From positions 3,937-67,936 of the forward strand of contig CAZBZU010000012.1 of NCBI GenBank assembly GCA_964496495.1: a stretch of DNA of 64,000 bases, written 5' to 3'. The number at the start of each line of letters is the position of its first letter. Position 1 is the stretch's first letter. The notes beneath the pieces were generated by a model. It ran no database searches and was not told where the DNA came from. It worked only from the letters and a program-made list of their open reading frames with translations. A program made the position numbers and the translations under genes. This DNA is from JASBRS01 sp964496495. Its GTDB lineage: Bacteria > Deinococcota > Deinococci > Deinococcales > Trueperaceae. Shown here piece by piece: positions 30,466-38,288 of this stretch.

Positions 30466-30497
30466 GGAGGGCGCCACGCGCGTGCGTGGCGCCCTCC
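30466..30497 (+). terminator. Strong hairpin after ppdK
   Basis: Perfect 14-bp stem (arms 30466-30479 and 30484-30497, GGAGGGCGCCACGC with its complement) and a GCGT loop, 24 bases past the ppdK stop and before the convergent MarR gene. No T-run follows, so it may stop transcription weakly, act with Rho, or simply protect the 3' end; it could serve both directions. Confidence 0.55.
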
Positions 30498-30633
30498 ACG
30501 TCTATCGCGGCGGCGGGTTCGGGTGGCGCTGTCTGCGCCGCCTGGATCGGGTGTCATCGACCGACCTGGGAAAGCCCGATGACGCTCCTTGCCATGGCGA
30601 AGTCGCGCAGCGGCGCGGCCTGGGGGTCGCCCG

Positions 30634-31173
30634 CTACGGGCGTCGATCTGCGCGTCCTGCGCGGATCTTGGCGACCACCTGCTGGAGTGCTTGCAGATCG
30701 GCCCGCGACAGGTGCTGGCCGAAGTGTTTGTCGAGGTCGCGGTGGTAGCCGGCCGCGAGCCGCCGGCAGGCCTCTCGGCCCCGTTCCGTCAGCACGGCGT
30801 AGGCGCCGCGACGGTCGTTCTCATCGGGACCGCGCCGCACCAGCTCGCGCGCCTCCAGGCGGTCGACGAGCCGCGTCAGGCCGCCCCGGGTCAGGGCCAC
30901 GTCGGCCGCCAGCTTCTGCATCCGGAGGCGCCCGTCCGGGGCGGCGGCGAGCCGGCTCAGCACCTGGTACCAGGTCAGCACGTACCCTTCGGCCTTCATG
31001 CCGTCTTCCAGGGTCCGGGCCAGCCCTTGCACCATCTGGAGCAACGCTGCCCACACGACGGCCGGCTCCGGAGCGGCGGTCGCGTCGGGCTGGGCGCCGG
31101 CAGGGTGCGGCGCGGTATCGCTGGGGCCGCGTCCAGCGTCACCCTGTCGGTTTCTCGGTGTCCGCGTCTTCAT
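30634..31173 (-). CDS. MarR-family transcriptional regulator
   Basis: 179 aa from the ATG at 31173 (8 bases after TATAGC); a GTG two codons earlier is also possible. The N-terminal about 40 residues are Pro/Ala-rich and probably disordered, an extension not typical of MarR. The winged helix-turn-helix follows: LTWYQVLSRLAAAPDGRLRM, then LAADVALTRGGLTRLVDRLEA as recognition helix, and RRGPDENDRRGAYAVLTERG as wing. MarR proteins bind palindromes as dimers and often repress their own gene plus a divergent neighbour. Two inverted repeats occur in the intergenic region. The ligand is unknown. Confidence 0.93.
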   Translation of the reverse strand: MKTRTPRNRQGDAGRGPSDTAPHPAGAQPDATAAPEPAVVWAALLQMVQGLARTLEDGMKAEGYVLTWYQVLSRLAAAPDGRLRMQKLAADVALTRGGLTRLVDRLEARELVRRGPDENDRRGAYAVLTERGREACRRLAAGYHRDLDKHFGQHLSRADLQALQQVVAKIRAGRADRRP

Positions 31174-31181
31174 CGTCACCA

Positions 31182-31210
31182 GCTATACCGCAAATTGCTT
31201 GCTCGCGCAA
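31182..31210 (-). promoter_or_regulatory. MarR gene promoter
   Basis: On the minus strand: TTGCGC (31205-31210), 17-base spacer, TATAGC (31182-31187), then 8 bases to the ATG at 31173. Its -35 lies inside the 31194-31211 inverted repeat, which suggests autoregulation. Confidence 0.55.
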
Positions 31211-31211
31211 T
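31194..31211. promoter_or_regulatory. Candidate MarR operator 1
   Basis: Inverted repeat ATTGC-8-GCAAT overlapping the -35 box of the MarR promoter. MarR-family operators are commonly imperfect palindromes of this kind; binding is inferred. Confidence 0.45.
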
Positions 31212-31227
31212 CTTTTACCGTTCACCA

Positions 31228-31241
31228 GTTGACTATTCAAC
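31228..31241. promoter_or_regulatory. Candidate MarR operator 2
   Basis: Perfect inverted repeat GTTGA-CTAT-TCAAC. It covers the -35 hexamer (TTGACT) of the plus-strand promoter, exactly where a repressor would block RNA polymerase. Confidence 0.5.
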
Positions 31242-31257
31242 GGTTTTCTGCTATACT
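31229..31257 (+). promoter_or_regulatory. Strong promoter of the ABM-like gene
   Basis: TTGACT (31229-31234), 17-base spacer, TATACT (31252-31257). The surrounding 80 bases are markedly more AT-rich than the rest of the window. The start codon is about 145 bases downstream; an in-frame TTG at 31263 would give a leaderless, longer protein. Confidence 0.75.
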
Positions 31258-31403
31258 TCTCTTTGCACCTCGTCTCGTCTACAGCCCGACAACAGCCCTG
31301 TGCACTGCTCAAACCCGGTGTAGCTCGCCGGCGTAGGTTGCGCCTGTTGCGAGGCGGTCGGTTCGGCCGGGCGCCGCGTGACGCGCGAAGGGAGTACCGC
31401 TCT

Positions 31404-31688
31404 ATGGCCTACATCATGGTCAGACACAACGTGAAGGACCTCGCCAGCTGGAAGACCGCCTTCGAGGGTGACGCCGGCCGGCGCCGCACCGGAGGCTCCA
31501 AGAGCGCCCAGGTCTTCCACGATTCCGAGCATCCCAATACCGTGGTCGGGCTCTTGGAGTTCGACACCGCCGACAGGGCACGGAAGTTTGCCAACGACCC
31601 GGCCCTCAAGGGGCTCATGGAGAAGGCCGGCGTGCTCGGGGACCCCGAGATCACCTACCTCGATTTCGTGGAACGCTCGGCTAACTGA
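31404..31688 (+). CDS. Small dimeric alpha/beta-barrel (ABM-like) protein
   Basis: 94 aa from the ATG at 31404, with AAGGGAG nine bases upstream. The pattern (MAYIMVRHNVKDLASWKTAF, then VVGLLEFDTADRARKFANDP, then DPEITYLDFVE) fits the ferredoxin-like dimeric barrel fold of the antibiotic-biosynthesis-monooxygenase/EthD superfamily. Members degrade or modify small aromatics, or only bind them. No unique catalytic residue can be named. Its position opposite a MarR regulator, behind a strong and probably repressed promoter, suggests induction by a small molecule. A 12-bp hairpin follows. Confidence 0.8.
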   Translation: MAYIMVRHNVKDLASWKTAFEGDAGRRRTGGSKSAQVFHDSEHPNTVVGLLEFDTADRARKFANDPALKGLMEKAGVLGDPEITYLDFVERSAN

Positions 31689-31714
31689 GCCTCGCGGCCC
31701 GGGAGCTGAAGGGC

Positions 31715-31749
31715 AACGAGGGGGCGACCGTTGAGGCCGCCCCCTCGTT
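31715..31749 (+). terminator. Hairpin after the ABM-like gene
   Basis: Perfect 12-bp stem AACGAGGGGGCG (31715-31726) with its complement (31738-31749) and an 11-base loop, 27 bases after the stop. No T-run follows. It may also end the minus-strand bkd transcript coming the other way. Between here and 31931 I see no convincing gene. Confidence 0.6.
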
Positions 31750-31931
31750 CATGGCTCGACGGGGGCGAGCGCGCCGGTCGGGGTGACACTGGACGTGAAC
31801 GGCAACCCGTGGGTAACGCACCAGAGCACGGCGCCCGTGGTGCAGGAGTTCGAGACCACCGACATTGCAGCTACGGGATCGCGCCCACTCCGCGAGCCTA
31901 CGCGCGCGCTATGGCCCCATGCCGCAGCCGG

Positions 31932-33305
31932 TCACAGGTCCAGCATCAGCTCCTCGGGCATCTGCAGCAGCTCGATCACCCGGCTAGTGAACATCGCCCC
32001 GTCGGCCCCGTCGACCAGGCGATGGTCGAATGAAAGGCTGAGGTAGAGCATGTCGCGAGCGACGATGGTGTCGTCCTCCAGCACCACTGGCCGCCGTTTG
32101 ATGGAGTGCACGCCCAGGATGGCCGCCTCCGGCACGTTGATGATGGGGAAGCTGAACAGCCCGCCGAGGCTGCCGATGTTGGTGACCGAGAAGGTGCCGC
32201 CGCGAACGTCGTCCTGCGTCAACTTGCCGGCGCGCGCGGCCTCCGCCAGGCGGTTGACCTCCGCCGCCACCTCCAGGATCGTGTGCTGATCCACGTGGTG
32301 AACGACGGGAACCGTCAACCCCGCCTCGGTGGCCACGGCCATCCCGATGTTGAAGTAGTGCTTGCGGACGATCTCGCCCTTTTCCTCGTCGAGGCTGGCG
32401 TTGAGCTGCGGGAAGGCCTGCAGCGCGGCCACCACCGCCTTCATCACGAACGGGAGGTAGGACAGCCGCACGCCCCGCGCCTCGGCCACCGGCTTGAGGC
32501 GGCGCCGGAGCGCCACCAGCCCGCTGACGTCGGCCTCGTCGACGTGGAGGGTGCGCACGGTATGGAGGTGTGAGGTGAGCATCTGGTTGGAGATCACCCG
32601 CCGGAGGCCGCGCAGGGGGATGCGCTCCTCGCCTTCCGGGTAGGCTGCCGGCGAGGCGATCTGGGACGGCGGGCCGGCGGGCGCCACCACGCCCGCGGCA
32701 GAACGCGCGCGCTCGGCGTGCGCGCGCACGTCGTCCGTGCGGATGCGCCCGTTGGGGCCGCTTCCCTCCACCAGCGCGATGTCCACCTCGAGCTCGCGGG
32801 CCAGCCGCCTGGCCGCCGGCACCGCCAGCACCCGGCCGTAAGGGCCGCGGGCAGCGGGCGCGGCACGCTGGCCACCCGCCCCCGACCTGACCTGCACGGT
32901 CACGGCGCCGGCGTCCTCCTCGTTGGGGCGGAAGAGGCTGAGGCGGGCGCCATCGTCCTCGTTCACGCCGCCGGGCTCGACGATCGAACGCTCCTCCGCT
33001 GCGCGCTCGGCCGCCTCCGGGTCACGGGCCGTCTCGGCCCCCGATGCGGAGGCGCCGGCCGCCGGGGCACCGTCGGCGAACAGCGCGATGGGCTCGTTGA
33101 CCGGCACCACGTCACCCTCTGCCACCAGCTGCTTCTCCAGCACGCCGGCGTAGGGGCTGGGCAGCTCTACGGTCACCTTGTCGGTCATCACCTCGACGAT
33201 CGGCTGGTCCTGCTCGACCGCCTCGCCCTCGGCGACGATCCAGCGGACGATCTCACCCTCGACCACCGACTCGGCCAGCTCGGGAAGCCGGAACTCTCTC
33301 GCCAT
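31932..33305 (-). CDS. Branched-chain-type 2-oxoacid dehydrogenase E2 (dihydrolipoyl acyltransferase)
   Basis: 457 aa from the ATG at 33305 (GAGGAG upstream). An N-terminal lipoyl domain has the lipoyl-Lys in EVMTDKVTVELPS. A linker of about 60 residues follows, then the peripheral subunit-binding domain (VPAARRLARELEVD, GPNGRIRTDDV). The C-terminal catalytic domain has the active-site signature FDHRLVDGADG near the end. It transfers acyl groups from lipoate to CoA and forms the complex core. It is the last gene of the E1alpha-E1beta-E2 cluster; no E3 gene is present in the window, so a shared lipoamide dehydrogenase must be used. Confidence 0.93.
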   Translation of the reverse strand: MAREFRLPELAESVVEGEIVRWIVAEGEAVEQDQPIVEVMTDKVTVELPSPYAGVLEKQLVAEGDVVPVNEPIALFADGAPAAGASASGAETARDPEAAERAAEERSIVEPGGVNEDDGARLSLFRPNEEDAGAVTVQVRSGAGGQRAAPAARGPYGRVLAVPAARRLARELEVDIALVEGSGPNGRIRTDDVRAHAERARSAAGVVAPAGPPSQIASPAAYPEGEERIPLRGLRRVISNQMLTSHLHTVRTLHVDEADVSGLVALRRRLKPVAEARGVRLSYLPFVMKAVVAALQAFPQLNASLDEEKGEIVRKHYFNIGMAVATEAGLTVPVVHHVDQHTILEVAAEVNRLAEAARAGKLTQDDVRGGTFSVTNIGSLGGLFSFPIINVPEAAILGVHSIKRRPVVLEDDTIVARDMLYLSLSFDHRLVDGADGAMFTSRVIELLQMPEELMLDL

Positions 33306-33435
33306 GCACACTCCTCGACCACCGCGCGGGGCGCGGCCCAGGGTTCCTCTGACGCAACGCGTTCGCGTGGCGCCGTGCCGCTACCAGGCCGGAAGAGCCG
33401 GAAGCGTCGCCGATCGCCGCCCGAGACGGGCCTCC

Positions 33436-34413
33436 TCAGTACTCCAACGCCCGCTTCACCGCACGCAGGATACGGTTGGGGCCAGGCAGGTAGGCGCGGT
33501 CCTGCGCGTACGGGTAGGGCGTGTCGAAACCGCTTACGCGCAGCGGCGGAGCGAGCAGCAGGTCCAGCGCCTCCTCGGCGACCGTTGCCGCCACCTCGCT
33601 CATGAAGCCCACCGATCTCGGCGCCTCGCTGACGAGCACGATCCGACCCACCCGCGCCACCGCCTCCAGCACCGCGTCCTTGTCCCAGGGCATCAGCGAC
33701 CGCAGGTCGATGACCTCGGCGGACACCCCTTGCTCGGCGAGGGCATCGGCCGCCTTCAGGGTCTCGGCCATGGCGCCCCCGTAGGAGACCAGCACCACGT
33801 CGTCGCCCCCCCGCCGCACGGCCGCCTCGCCGACAGGCAAGGTGAACTCGGGGTCGTCCGGCACGTCCTCCTTGACGGCGCGGTAGAGCCGCTTGGGCTC
33901 CATGAACACCACGGGATCGTCGTCTCGGATCGCGCTTCGCAAGAGCCCGCGAACGTCGGTCGGCGTCGACGGGTACACCACCTTGAGCCCAGCGGTGTGC
34001 ACGAAGTGCGTCTCCGGCGACTGCGAGTGATGGTGCCCACCCTTGACGCCGCCCCCGGCAGGCATCCGGATCACCATGGGCGCGCTGAACTGCCCGCCCG
34101 AGCGGTAGCGAAGCTTCGCCACCTGCGACACCAGCTGGTCGAACCCCGGGAAGACGTAGTCGGAGAACTGCACCTCCGCAACCGGCCGCAGCCCGTGGAC
34201 CGCCATGCCCAGCGCCGAGCCGATGATGGCGGCCTCCGACAGCGGCGTGTCGATGACGCGGTCGGGGCCGTACCTGTCGAAGAGCTTCTCGGTGGCGAGG
34301 AAGACGCCGCCCCGCTTCCCGACGTCCTGCCCTAGCACCACCACGCGCTCGTCCGCGCCCATCTCCTGGTCGAGCGTCCGTGCGATGGTCTGGACCATGG
34401 TCTGCACGGCCAC
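33436..34413 (-). CDS. 2-oxoacid dehydrogenase E1 component, beta subunit
   Basis: 325 aa. Typical E1beta features: GQDVGKRGGVFLAT, DTPLSEAAIIGSALGMA with the catalytic-site Glu, SDYVFPGFDQLVSQVAKLRY and a late YGPKRLYRAV-type segment here reading MEPKRLYRAV. HHHSQSPE follows KGG in the active-site loop. It pairs with the E1alpha gene 43 bases upstream to form an alpha2beta2 thiamine diphosphate enzyme. The sequence type is that of branched-chain 2-oxoacid dehydrogenase rather than pyruvate dehydrogenase, but I cannot exclude pyruvate or acetoin as substrate. Confidence 0.92.
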   Translation of the reverse strand: MAVQTMVQTIARTLDQEMGADERVVVLGQDVGKRGGVFLATEKLFDRYGPDRVIDTPLSEAAIIGSALGMAVHGLRPVAEVQFSDYVFPGFDQLVSQVAKLRYRSGGQFSAPMVIRMPAGGGVKGGHHHSQSPETHFVHTAGLKVVYPSTPTDVRGLLRSAIRDDDPVVFMEPKRLYRAVKEDVPDDPEFTLPVGEAAVRRGGDDVVLVSYGGAMAETLKAADALAEQGVSAEVIDLRSLMPWDKDAVLEAVARVGRIVLVSEAPRSVGFMSEVAATVAEEALDLLLAPPLRVSGFDTPYPYAQDRAYLPGPNRILRAVKRALEY

Positions 34414-34456
34414 GGCTCAGCCCTCCCTCGCCCGGGCCGGGACGCGGCCGGCGCGC

Positions 34457-35554
34457 TCACTCCTGCAGCTCACGCCACTGCTCCTCGAGGTGCGCGGGCC
34501 GCTCGGCGTAGACGTCGTCGAACATCCACTCCAGTGGCACGGGGCCGGCCTCCTCGGCCTCCCGCGCCGCCGCCGCGAAGGTCTCGTCGATGTCGCCGCG
34601 CAGCGCGTCCTCGGCATCGTCGTCCCACAGCTCCCGGGCGACCAGGAAGCGACGGTATCGCTGCAACGGGTCGCGCCGCTTCCAGGCCTCGACCTCCTCG
34701 CGAGGGCGGTAGCGGCTGTCGTCATCGGCCGAGGAATGGGGGCCGTAGCGGTACACCAGCATCTCCACCAGCGCCGGGCCGAGGCCGCTGCGGGCGCGCT
34801 CCACGACCTCGCGCATGACGTAGTAGCCGGCCAGCGGGTCCATGCCGTCCACGGTGTAGCCGGGCATGCCGTAGGCGTGCGCCTTGGCGGCCACCGACTC
34901 GGCGCCAGTCTGCTTGTTGTAGTCGACGCTGATGGCATAGCGGTTGTTCTCGCAAACGAACACGATGGGGGCTCCCTGAGCCCCGGCGAAGTTGAGCGCC
35001 GCGTGGAAGTCGCCCTCGCTGGTGGCTCCCTCACCGAAGCTCGTCACCGCCACCTGGCCGCTGTCTTGCACCTTCATGCTGATCGCCGCCCCCACCGCCG
35101 GCGCGATGTGCGAGGCGATGGGCGAGGCGATGGTGAAGATGTTCAGCTCCTTCGAGCCGTTGTGCGAGGGCATCTGCCGGCCCCGGTTGGGGTCGGCGCG
35201 AGTCGCCAGCGCCTGGCCGAGGAACTCGACGGGCGGCAACCCGAACGCTAGCAGCAGGCCGGTGTCGCGGTAGTACGGGAAGAGCCAGTCCCGCCCCGGC
35301 TGCAGGGCGTGCGCGATGGCCACGTGGGCGCCTTCGTGGCCCGCGGTGGGGGCCACGAAGCTGATCTTGCCCTGCCGCTGCATGCGACCGAGGCGCTCGT
35401 CCATCATGCGGCCGGCCACGAGGTCGTGGTAGATGCGGCGGAGCCGCTCGGGCTCCAGGTCCAGATCGAAGGACGCCAGCCACTCCCCGGACTCTCCGAG
35501 GAGCGAGACGGGATCGTCATTGAAGGGTTGGAAGAGCTGCGAGTCTCGGATCAC
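34457..35554 (-). CDS. 2-oxoacid dehydrogenase E1 component, alpha subunit
   Basis: 365 aa, first gene of the operon, with AAAGGAGG before the start. The thiamine diphosphate/Mg motif reads SFGEGATSEGDFHAALNFA and ends with ENNRYAIS. Upstream are GHEGAHVAIAHAL and FPYYRDTGLLLAFG, characteristic of the branched-chain (BkdA) family, as is the phospho-loop-like YRPREEVEAWKRRDPL. With E1beta and E2 it would oxidatively decarboxylate branched-chain 2-oxoacids, supplying acyl-CoA primers for branched fatty acids. A 420-base leader region with palindromes precedes it. Confidence 0.93.
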   Translation of the reverse strand: MIRDSQLFQPFNDDPVSLLGESGEWLASFDLDLEPERLRRIYHDLVAGRMMDERLGRMQRQGKISFVAPTAGHEGAHVAIAHALQPGRDWLFPYYRDTGLLLAFGLPPVEFLGQALATRADPNRGRQMPSHNGSKELNIFTIASPIASHIAPAVGAAISMKVQDSGQVAVTSFGEGATSEGDFHAALNFAGAQGAPIVFVCENNRYAISVDYNKQTGAESVAAKAHAYGMPGYTVDGMDPLAGYYVMREVVERARSGLGPALVEMLVYRYGPHSSADDDSRYRPREEVEAWKRRDPLQRYRRFLVARELWDDDAEDALRGDIDETFAAAAREAEEAGPVPLEWMFDDVYAERPAHLEEQWRELQE

Positions 35555-35986
35555 GCAGGCCTCCTTTCACCACGTTCGCGCCGCTCGCGCGCAGCCGTGC
35601 GCCGGCGTGGCGGCGGTGATGGCGCGGCACGCGCGCCGACCACCTTGCACCGGGTTCAACGAGAAGCCCCGGTGCGGGGACACCGGGGCTGCACCAGGAA
35701 CCGGGTTCCCTAGCAAAACGATCATCCCGCTGTCCGAACGCGTGGTCATGACGTGTGCCCGTTTCGGCGGCCGCGGCGCCCGCGGCCCACCCCACCGTGT
35801 GGGTTCGCCAAACCATACCACCCCGTCAGAGCGCCGTTTGTAGCGCATCCCATACCCCCTGGCGTGGCCGCGAGCTCCCTCTGGGATGGCGATCTCACGG
35901 TTCGGCCGGAGTCGTGCGAGAGGCTCGCGGGCTACACTGGGATATCGACCGGCTCGCTCGTCGCGAGGGAGGGAGTGCTCTTCGCC
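35555..35986. other. Divergent intergenic region between bkd operon and HRDC membrane gene
   Basis: About 430 bases without a credible gene. It holds a 10-bp hairpin (35665-35690), a perfect palindrome GGAACCGGGTTCC (35697-35709) and a second copy of ACCGGGTTC (35649-35657), all upstream of the bkd operon. On the plus side there is a TACACT box (35933-35938) and a GAGGGAGGGAG ribosome site for the HRDC gene. Confidence 0.6.
35665..35690 (-). promoter_or_regulatory. Hairpin in the bkd upstream region
   Basis: Arms AGCCCCGGTG and CACCGGGGCT with a six-base loop, 111 bases ahead of the E1alpha start codon. If transcription begins upstream, it lies in the mRNA leader and could be an attenuator or mRNA stabiliser; no U-run follows. 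Function is inferred. Confidence 0.35.
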
Positions 35987-36775
35987 ATGACCAACACGCG
36001 CCTCGTCGCCTACGCGCTCATCGCGATCGGCATCGTCGCTTTGCTGTCGCGGATCACCGCCGACGCCGGCTGGCTGTGGATCGGCCTGGTGGCGGCCGGC
36101 TTCATCTTCGCCTACCAGCGCGAGCGCGTGTACCCGTTCCTGGTCGTCGGGAGCATCCTCATGGGCGTCGCGGTGGGCATCCTGCTGGAGGGCAGCTGGC
36201 ACTGGCCGGGCGCCTTCCTGGTGAGCCTGGGCGCCGGCGTGGCGGCGATCGATCTCGCAGCTCCCCGGGACAACCGCTGGCCCAGGTGGGTCGGCCTCCT
36301 GCTGATCGCGCTGGGCGTGGTGACCGGCCTGGCGCAGACGGGTGTCCTGACGTCCTCCGCCTTCGCGGTGCTGCTGATCGCGGCCGGCGTGGCGATGGTG
36401 CTGCTCCCCAGGCGGGGGCGCCAGGCCGAGACGGCGCCCGAGGGCGCGGACGCGGCCGTCGGCCAAGCGGGCGCGGAAGCCCCCACGCCGCAGCCACCCT
36501 CGGCAGGCGCCTCGGACCGCCCGTCGCCGTCCGCGGCTTCCTCCGCCGCCACCCCGGAGGTTGCGGGTCCGCGCGAGGCACTCCTCGCCTGGCGGCGTGA
36601 CACGGCCGCCGCCGAGGGCCGCAGCGAGGCCCTGGTGCTGCGCGACGACACCCTCGAGGCGCTGCTCGCGGACCGGCCAGCCACGCTCGACGAGCTGGCG
36701 CGGGTCAAGGGCGTCGGACCGGTGACGCTGGAACGCTACGGCGCCGACATCCTCGCCAGGCTGCAGGGAGGCTGA
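35987..36775 (+). CDS. Multi-pass membrane protein with C-terminal HRDC domain
   Basis: 262 aa. The first about 145 residues form five or six hydrophobic helices resembling a small integral membrane module (AYALIAIGIVALL, GWLWIGLVAAGFIF, FLVVGSILMGVAVGILL, LLLIALGVVTGLA, AFAVLLIAAGVAMVLL). A Pro/Ala/Ser-rich linker (about 150-195) leads to a C-terminal HRDC domain (LLAWRRDTAAAEGRSEALVL, LDELARVKGVGPVTLERYG). HRDC domains normally bind nucleic acid in RecQ or RNase D. Start ATG at 35987; a GTG four codons earlier is an alternative. A TACACT box at 35933-35938 fits its promoter. Confidence 0.8.
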   Translation: MTNTRLVAYALIAIGIVALLSRITADAGWLWIGLVAAGFIFAYQRERVYPFLVVGSILMGVAVGILLEGSWHWPGAFLVSLGAGVAAIDLAAPRDNRWPRWVGLLLIALGVVTGLAQTGVLTSSAFAVLLIAAGVAMVLLPRRGRQAETAPEGADAAVGQAGAEAPTPQPPSAGASDRPSPSAASSAATPEVAGPREALLAWRRDTAAAEGRSEALVLRDDTLEALLADRPATLDELARVKGVGPVTLERYGADILARLQGG

Positions 36776-36801
36776 GCCGGGCCGGCCGTGCCCACTGGGC
36801 T

Positions 36802-36807
36802 TACAAT
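36802..36807 (+). promoter_or_regulatory. -10 box of the MgtC/DUF4010 gene
   Basis: TACAAT nine bases before the GTG at 36817 (a closer GTG at 36808 directly abuts it), no ribosome site; probably leaderless. Confidence 0.5.
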
Positions 36808-36816
36808 GTGAGCGTC

Positions 36817-38067
36817 GTGGACTCGAAGCAAGTCATCCTCTCCTTCCTCGTCGCCGTCTTGTTGGGGTTCCTGATCGGTCTGGAGCGCGAGCGCAAGCGC
36901 GAGACGCAGGGCTCGATCTTCGCCGGCATCCGCACCTTCCCGCTGATCGCGCTCTTCGGCGCCATCGTCGGCACCCTCACCCAGACGGTCAGCCCCTGGG
37001 TGCTGGTCGGCAGCTTCGTGCCCGTGGCCGTGCTGATCGCCCTCGCCTACTGGCGCGAGACGGTCGGCGCGAAGGTCGGCGGCACCACGCAGTTCGCCGT
37101 GCTGGTGGCTTTCGGTCTCGGGGTCCTGGCCGGCTACGGTTCCTTCGTGGCGGCCCTGGCGGGGGCCGTCATCACCACCGGCATGTTGTCGTTGCGCACC
37201 GAGCTGAGGCGCCTGGCCGGGGCCGTGTCGCAGGAGGACCTCTTCGCGGTGGTGCAGTTCGCGGTGGTCTCGCTGGTGATCCTGCCGCTGGTGCCGAACG
37301 AGACGTTCGGCCCCTGGGGCGTGTGGAACCCGCGCACCATCTGGCTGTTGGTGGTCCTCATCTCGGGGCTGTCGTTCGTCGGCTACGTCGCCTCCAAGGT
37401 GATCGGCGCCACCCGCGGTATCGGCTGGAGCGGGCTGCTGGGGGGCCTGGCGTCCAGCACCGCCGTCACCATGAGCTATAGCGAGCGCAGCAAGAAGCAG
37501 CCGAGGCTCGACATCGTCTACGCCATCGGGGTGCTGGCGGCCTCGGCCGTGATGGTGCCGCGCCTGTGGGTGCTGCTCGGCGTGCTGCAGCCCCGGCTCA
37601 TCCTGCCCACGCTCATCCCGCTCGGCGTGCTGTTCGTGGTCACCACCATCGGCGGCCTCACGGCGCTGCGCGAGCGCAACAGGGAGCGGCTCGAGGGCGC
37701 CAGGGTCACCAACCCCTTCGAGCTGAAGACGGCCTTCCAGTTCGCGCTGCTGTTCGCCCTCATCCTGCTGATCGCCAAGGCCGCCGAGGAGTACCTCGGC
37801 AGCCAGGGCCTGTACCTCGCCAGCGCGCTCGCCGGCCTCACCCAGCTCGACGCCATCACCCTCACGCTGGCGCACCAGGTGGGGAGCGGGCTCGACGTGC
37901 ACGTCGCCGCTCGCGGGTTGGCGATCGCCGCGGCCAGCAACAGCCTGGTCAAGGGAGGGCTGGCGCTGGCGATCGGCTCGCGGCGCTTCGGCCGCACCGT
38001 GCTGGCGACCCTGCTGTTGGCGGCGGCTGCCTGTATCGCGGCGGCCTGGCTGCTACCCATGACGTGA
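36817..38067 (+). CDS. MgtC/SapB-DUF4010 membrane protein
   Basis: 416 aa from the GTG at 36817 (or 419 from 36808). The N-terminal MgtC-like module has LLGFLIGLERER and AGIRTFPLIALFGAIVG. The rest is the DUF4010 domain with about eight more helices, including GWSGLLGGLASSTAVTMSYS and GLTQLDAITLTLA. Proteins of this layout are conserved in bacteria and archaea; magnesium or virulence-related roles known for MgtC cannot be transferred safely. It follows the HRDC gene on the same strand by 41 bases, with its own -10 box. Confidence 0.9.
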   Translation: MDSKQVILSFLVAVLLGFLIGLERERKRETQGSIFAGIRTFPLIALFGAIVGTLTQTVSPWVLVGSFVPVAVLIALAYWRETVGAKVGGTTQFAVLVAFGLGVLAGYGSFVAALAGAVITTGMLSLRTELRRLAGAVSQEDLFAVVQFAVVSLVILPLVPNETFGPWGVWNPRTIWLLVVLISGLSFVGYVASKVIGATRGIGWSGLLGGLASSTAVTMSYSERSKKQPRLDIVYAIGVLAASAVMVPRLWVLLGVLQPRLILPTLIPLGVLFVVTTIGGLTALRERNRERLEGARVTNPFELKTAFQFALLFALILLIAKAAEEYLGSQGLYLASALAGLTQLDAITLTLAHQVGSGLDVHVAARGLAIAAASNSLVKGGLALAIGSRRFGRTVLATLLLAAAACIAAAWLLPMT

Positions 38068-38142
38068 GCGCCCCGGCCGGCTTCCCGCCGGCCGCCCGCC
38101 AGGGCGCGTGCGCCGGAGAGTCCACCGCGCCCAGCCATTCGG

Positions 38143-38148
38143 TAGACT
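38143..38148 (+). promoter_or_regulatory. Possible -10 box for citrate synthase
   Basis: TAGACT, 140 bases before the gltA ATG. If used, the mRNA has a long leader ending in GGAGG. No good -35 was found. Confidence 0.4.
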
Positions 38149-38288
38149 TGGGTACGAGAGGCGCGCCGCCGCCAGAGCACCCCGGCGCAGGCGAGGCGCC
38201 AGCCTCTGGACGCGCCCAGCGCATCCCGATGCTGATAATGGACCCGGCCGGCCGCCGCGGATCCGTTACCACGACACATGGAGGACTG

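Noticed and set aside
31783..32046. Short plus-strand ORF between the ABM-like gene and the E2 gene
   Set aside because: No promoter or ribosome site, low-complexity tail, and the second half is antisense to the end of the E2 gene.
35649..35709. tRNA-like element from the GGTTC sequences
   Set aside because: No D-arm, anticodon arm or acceptor pairing can be drawn; it is better read as a palindrome cluster.
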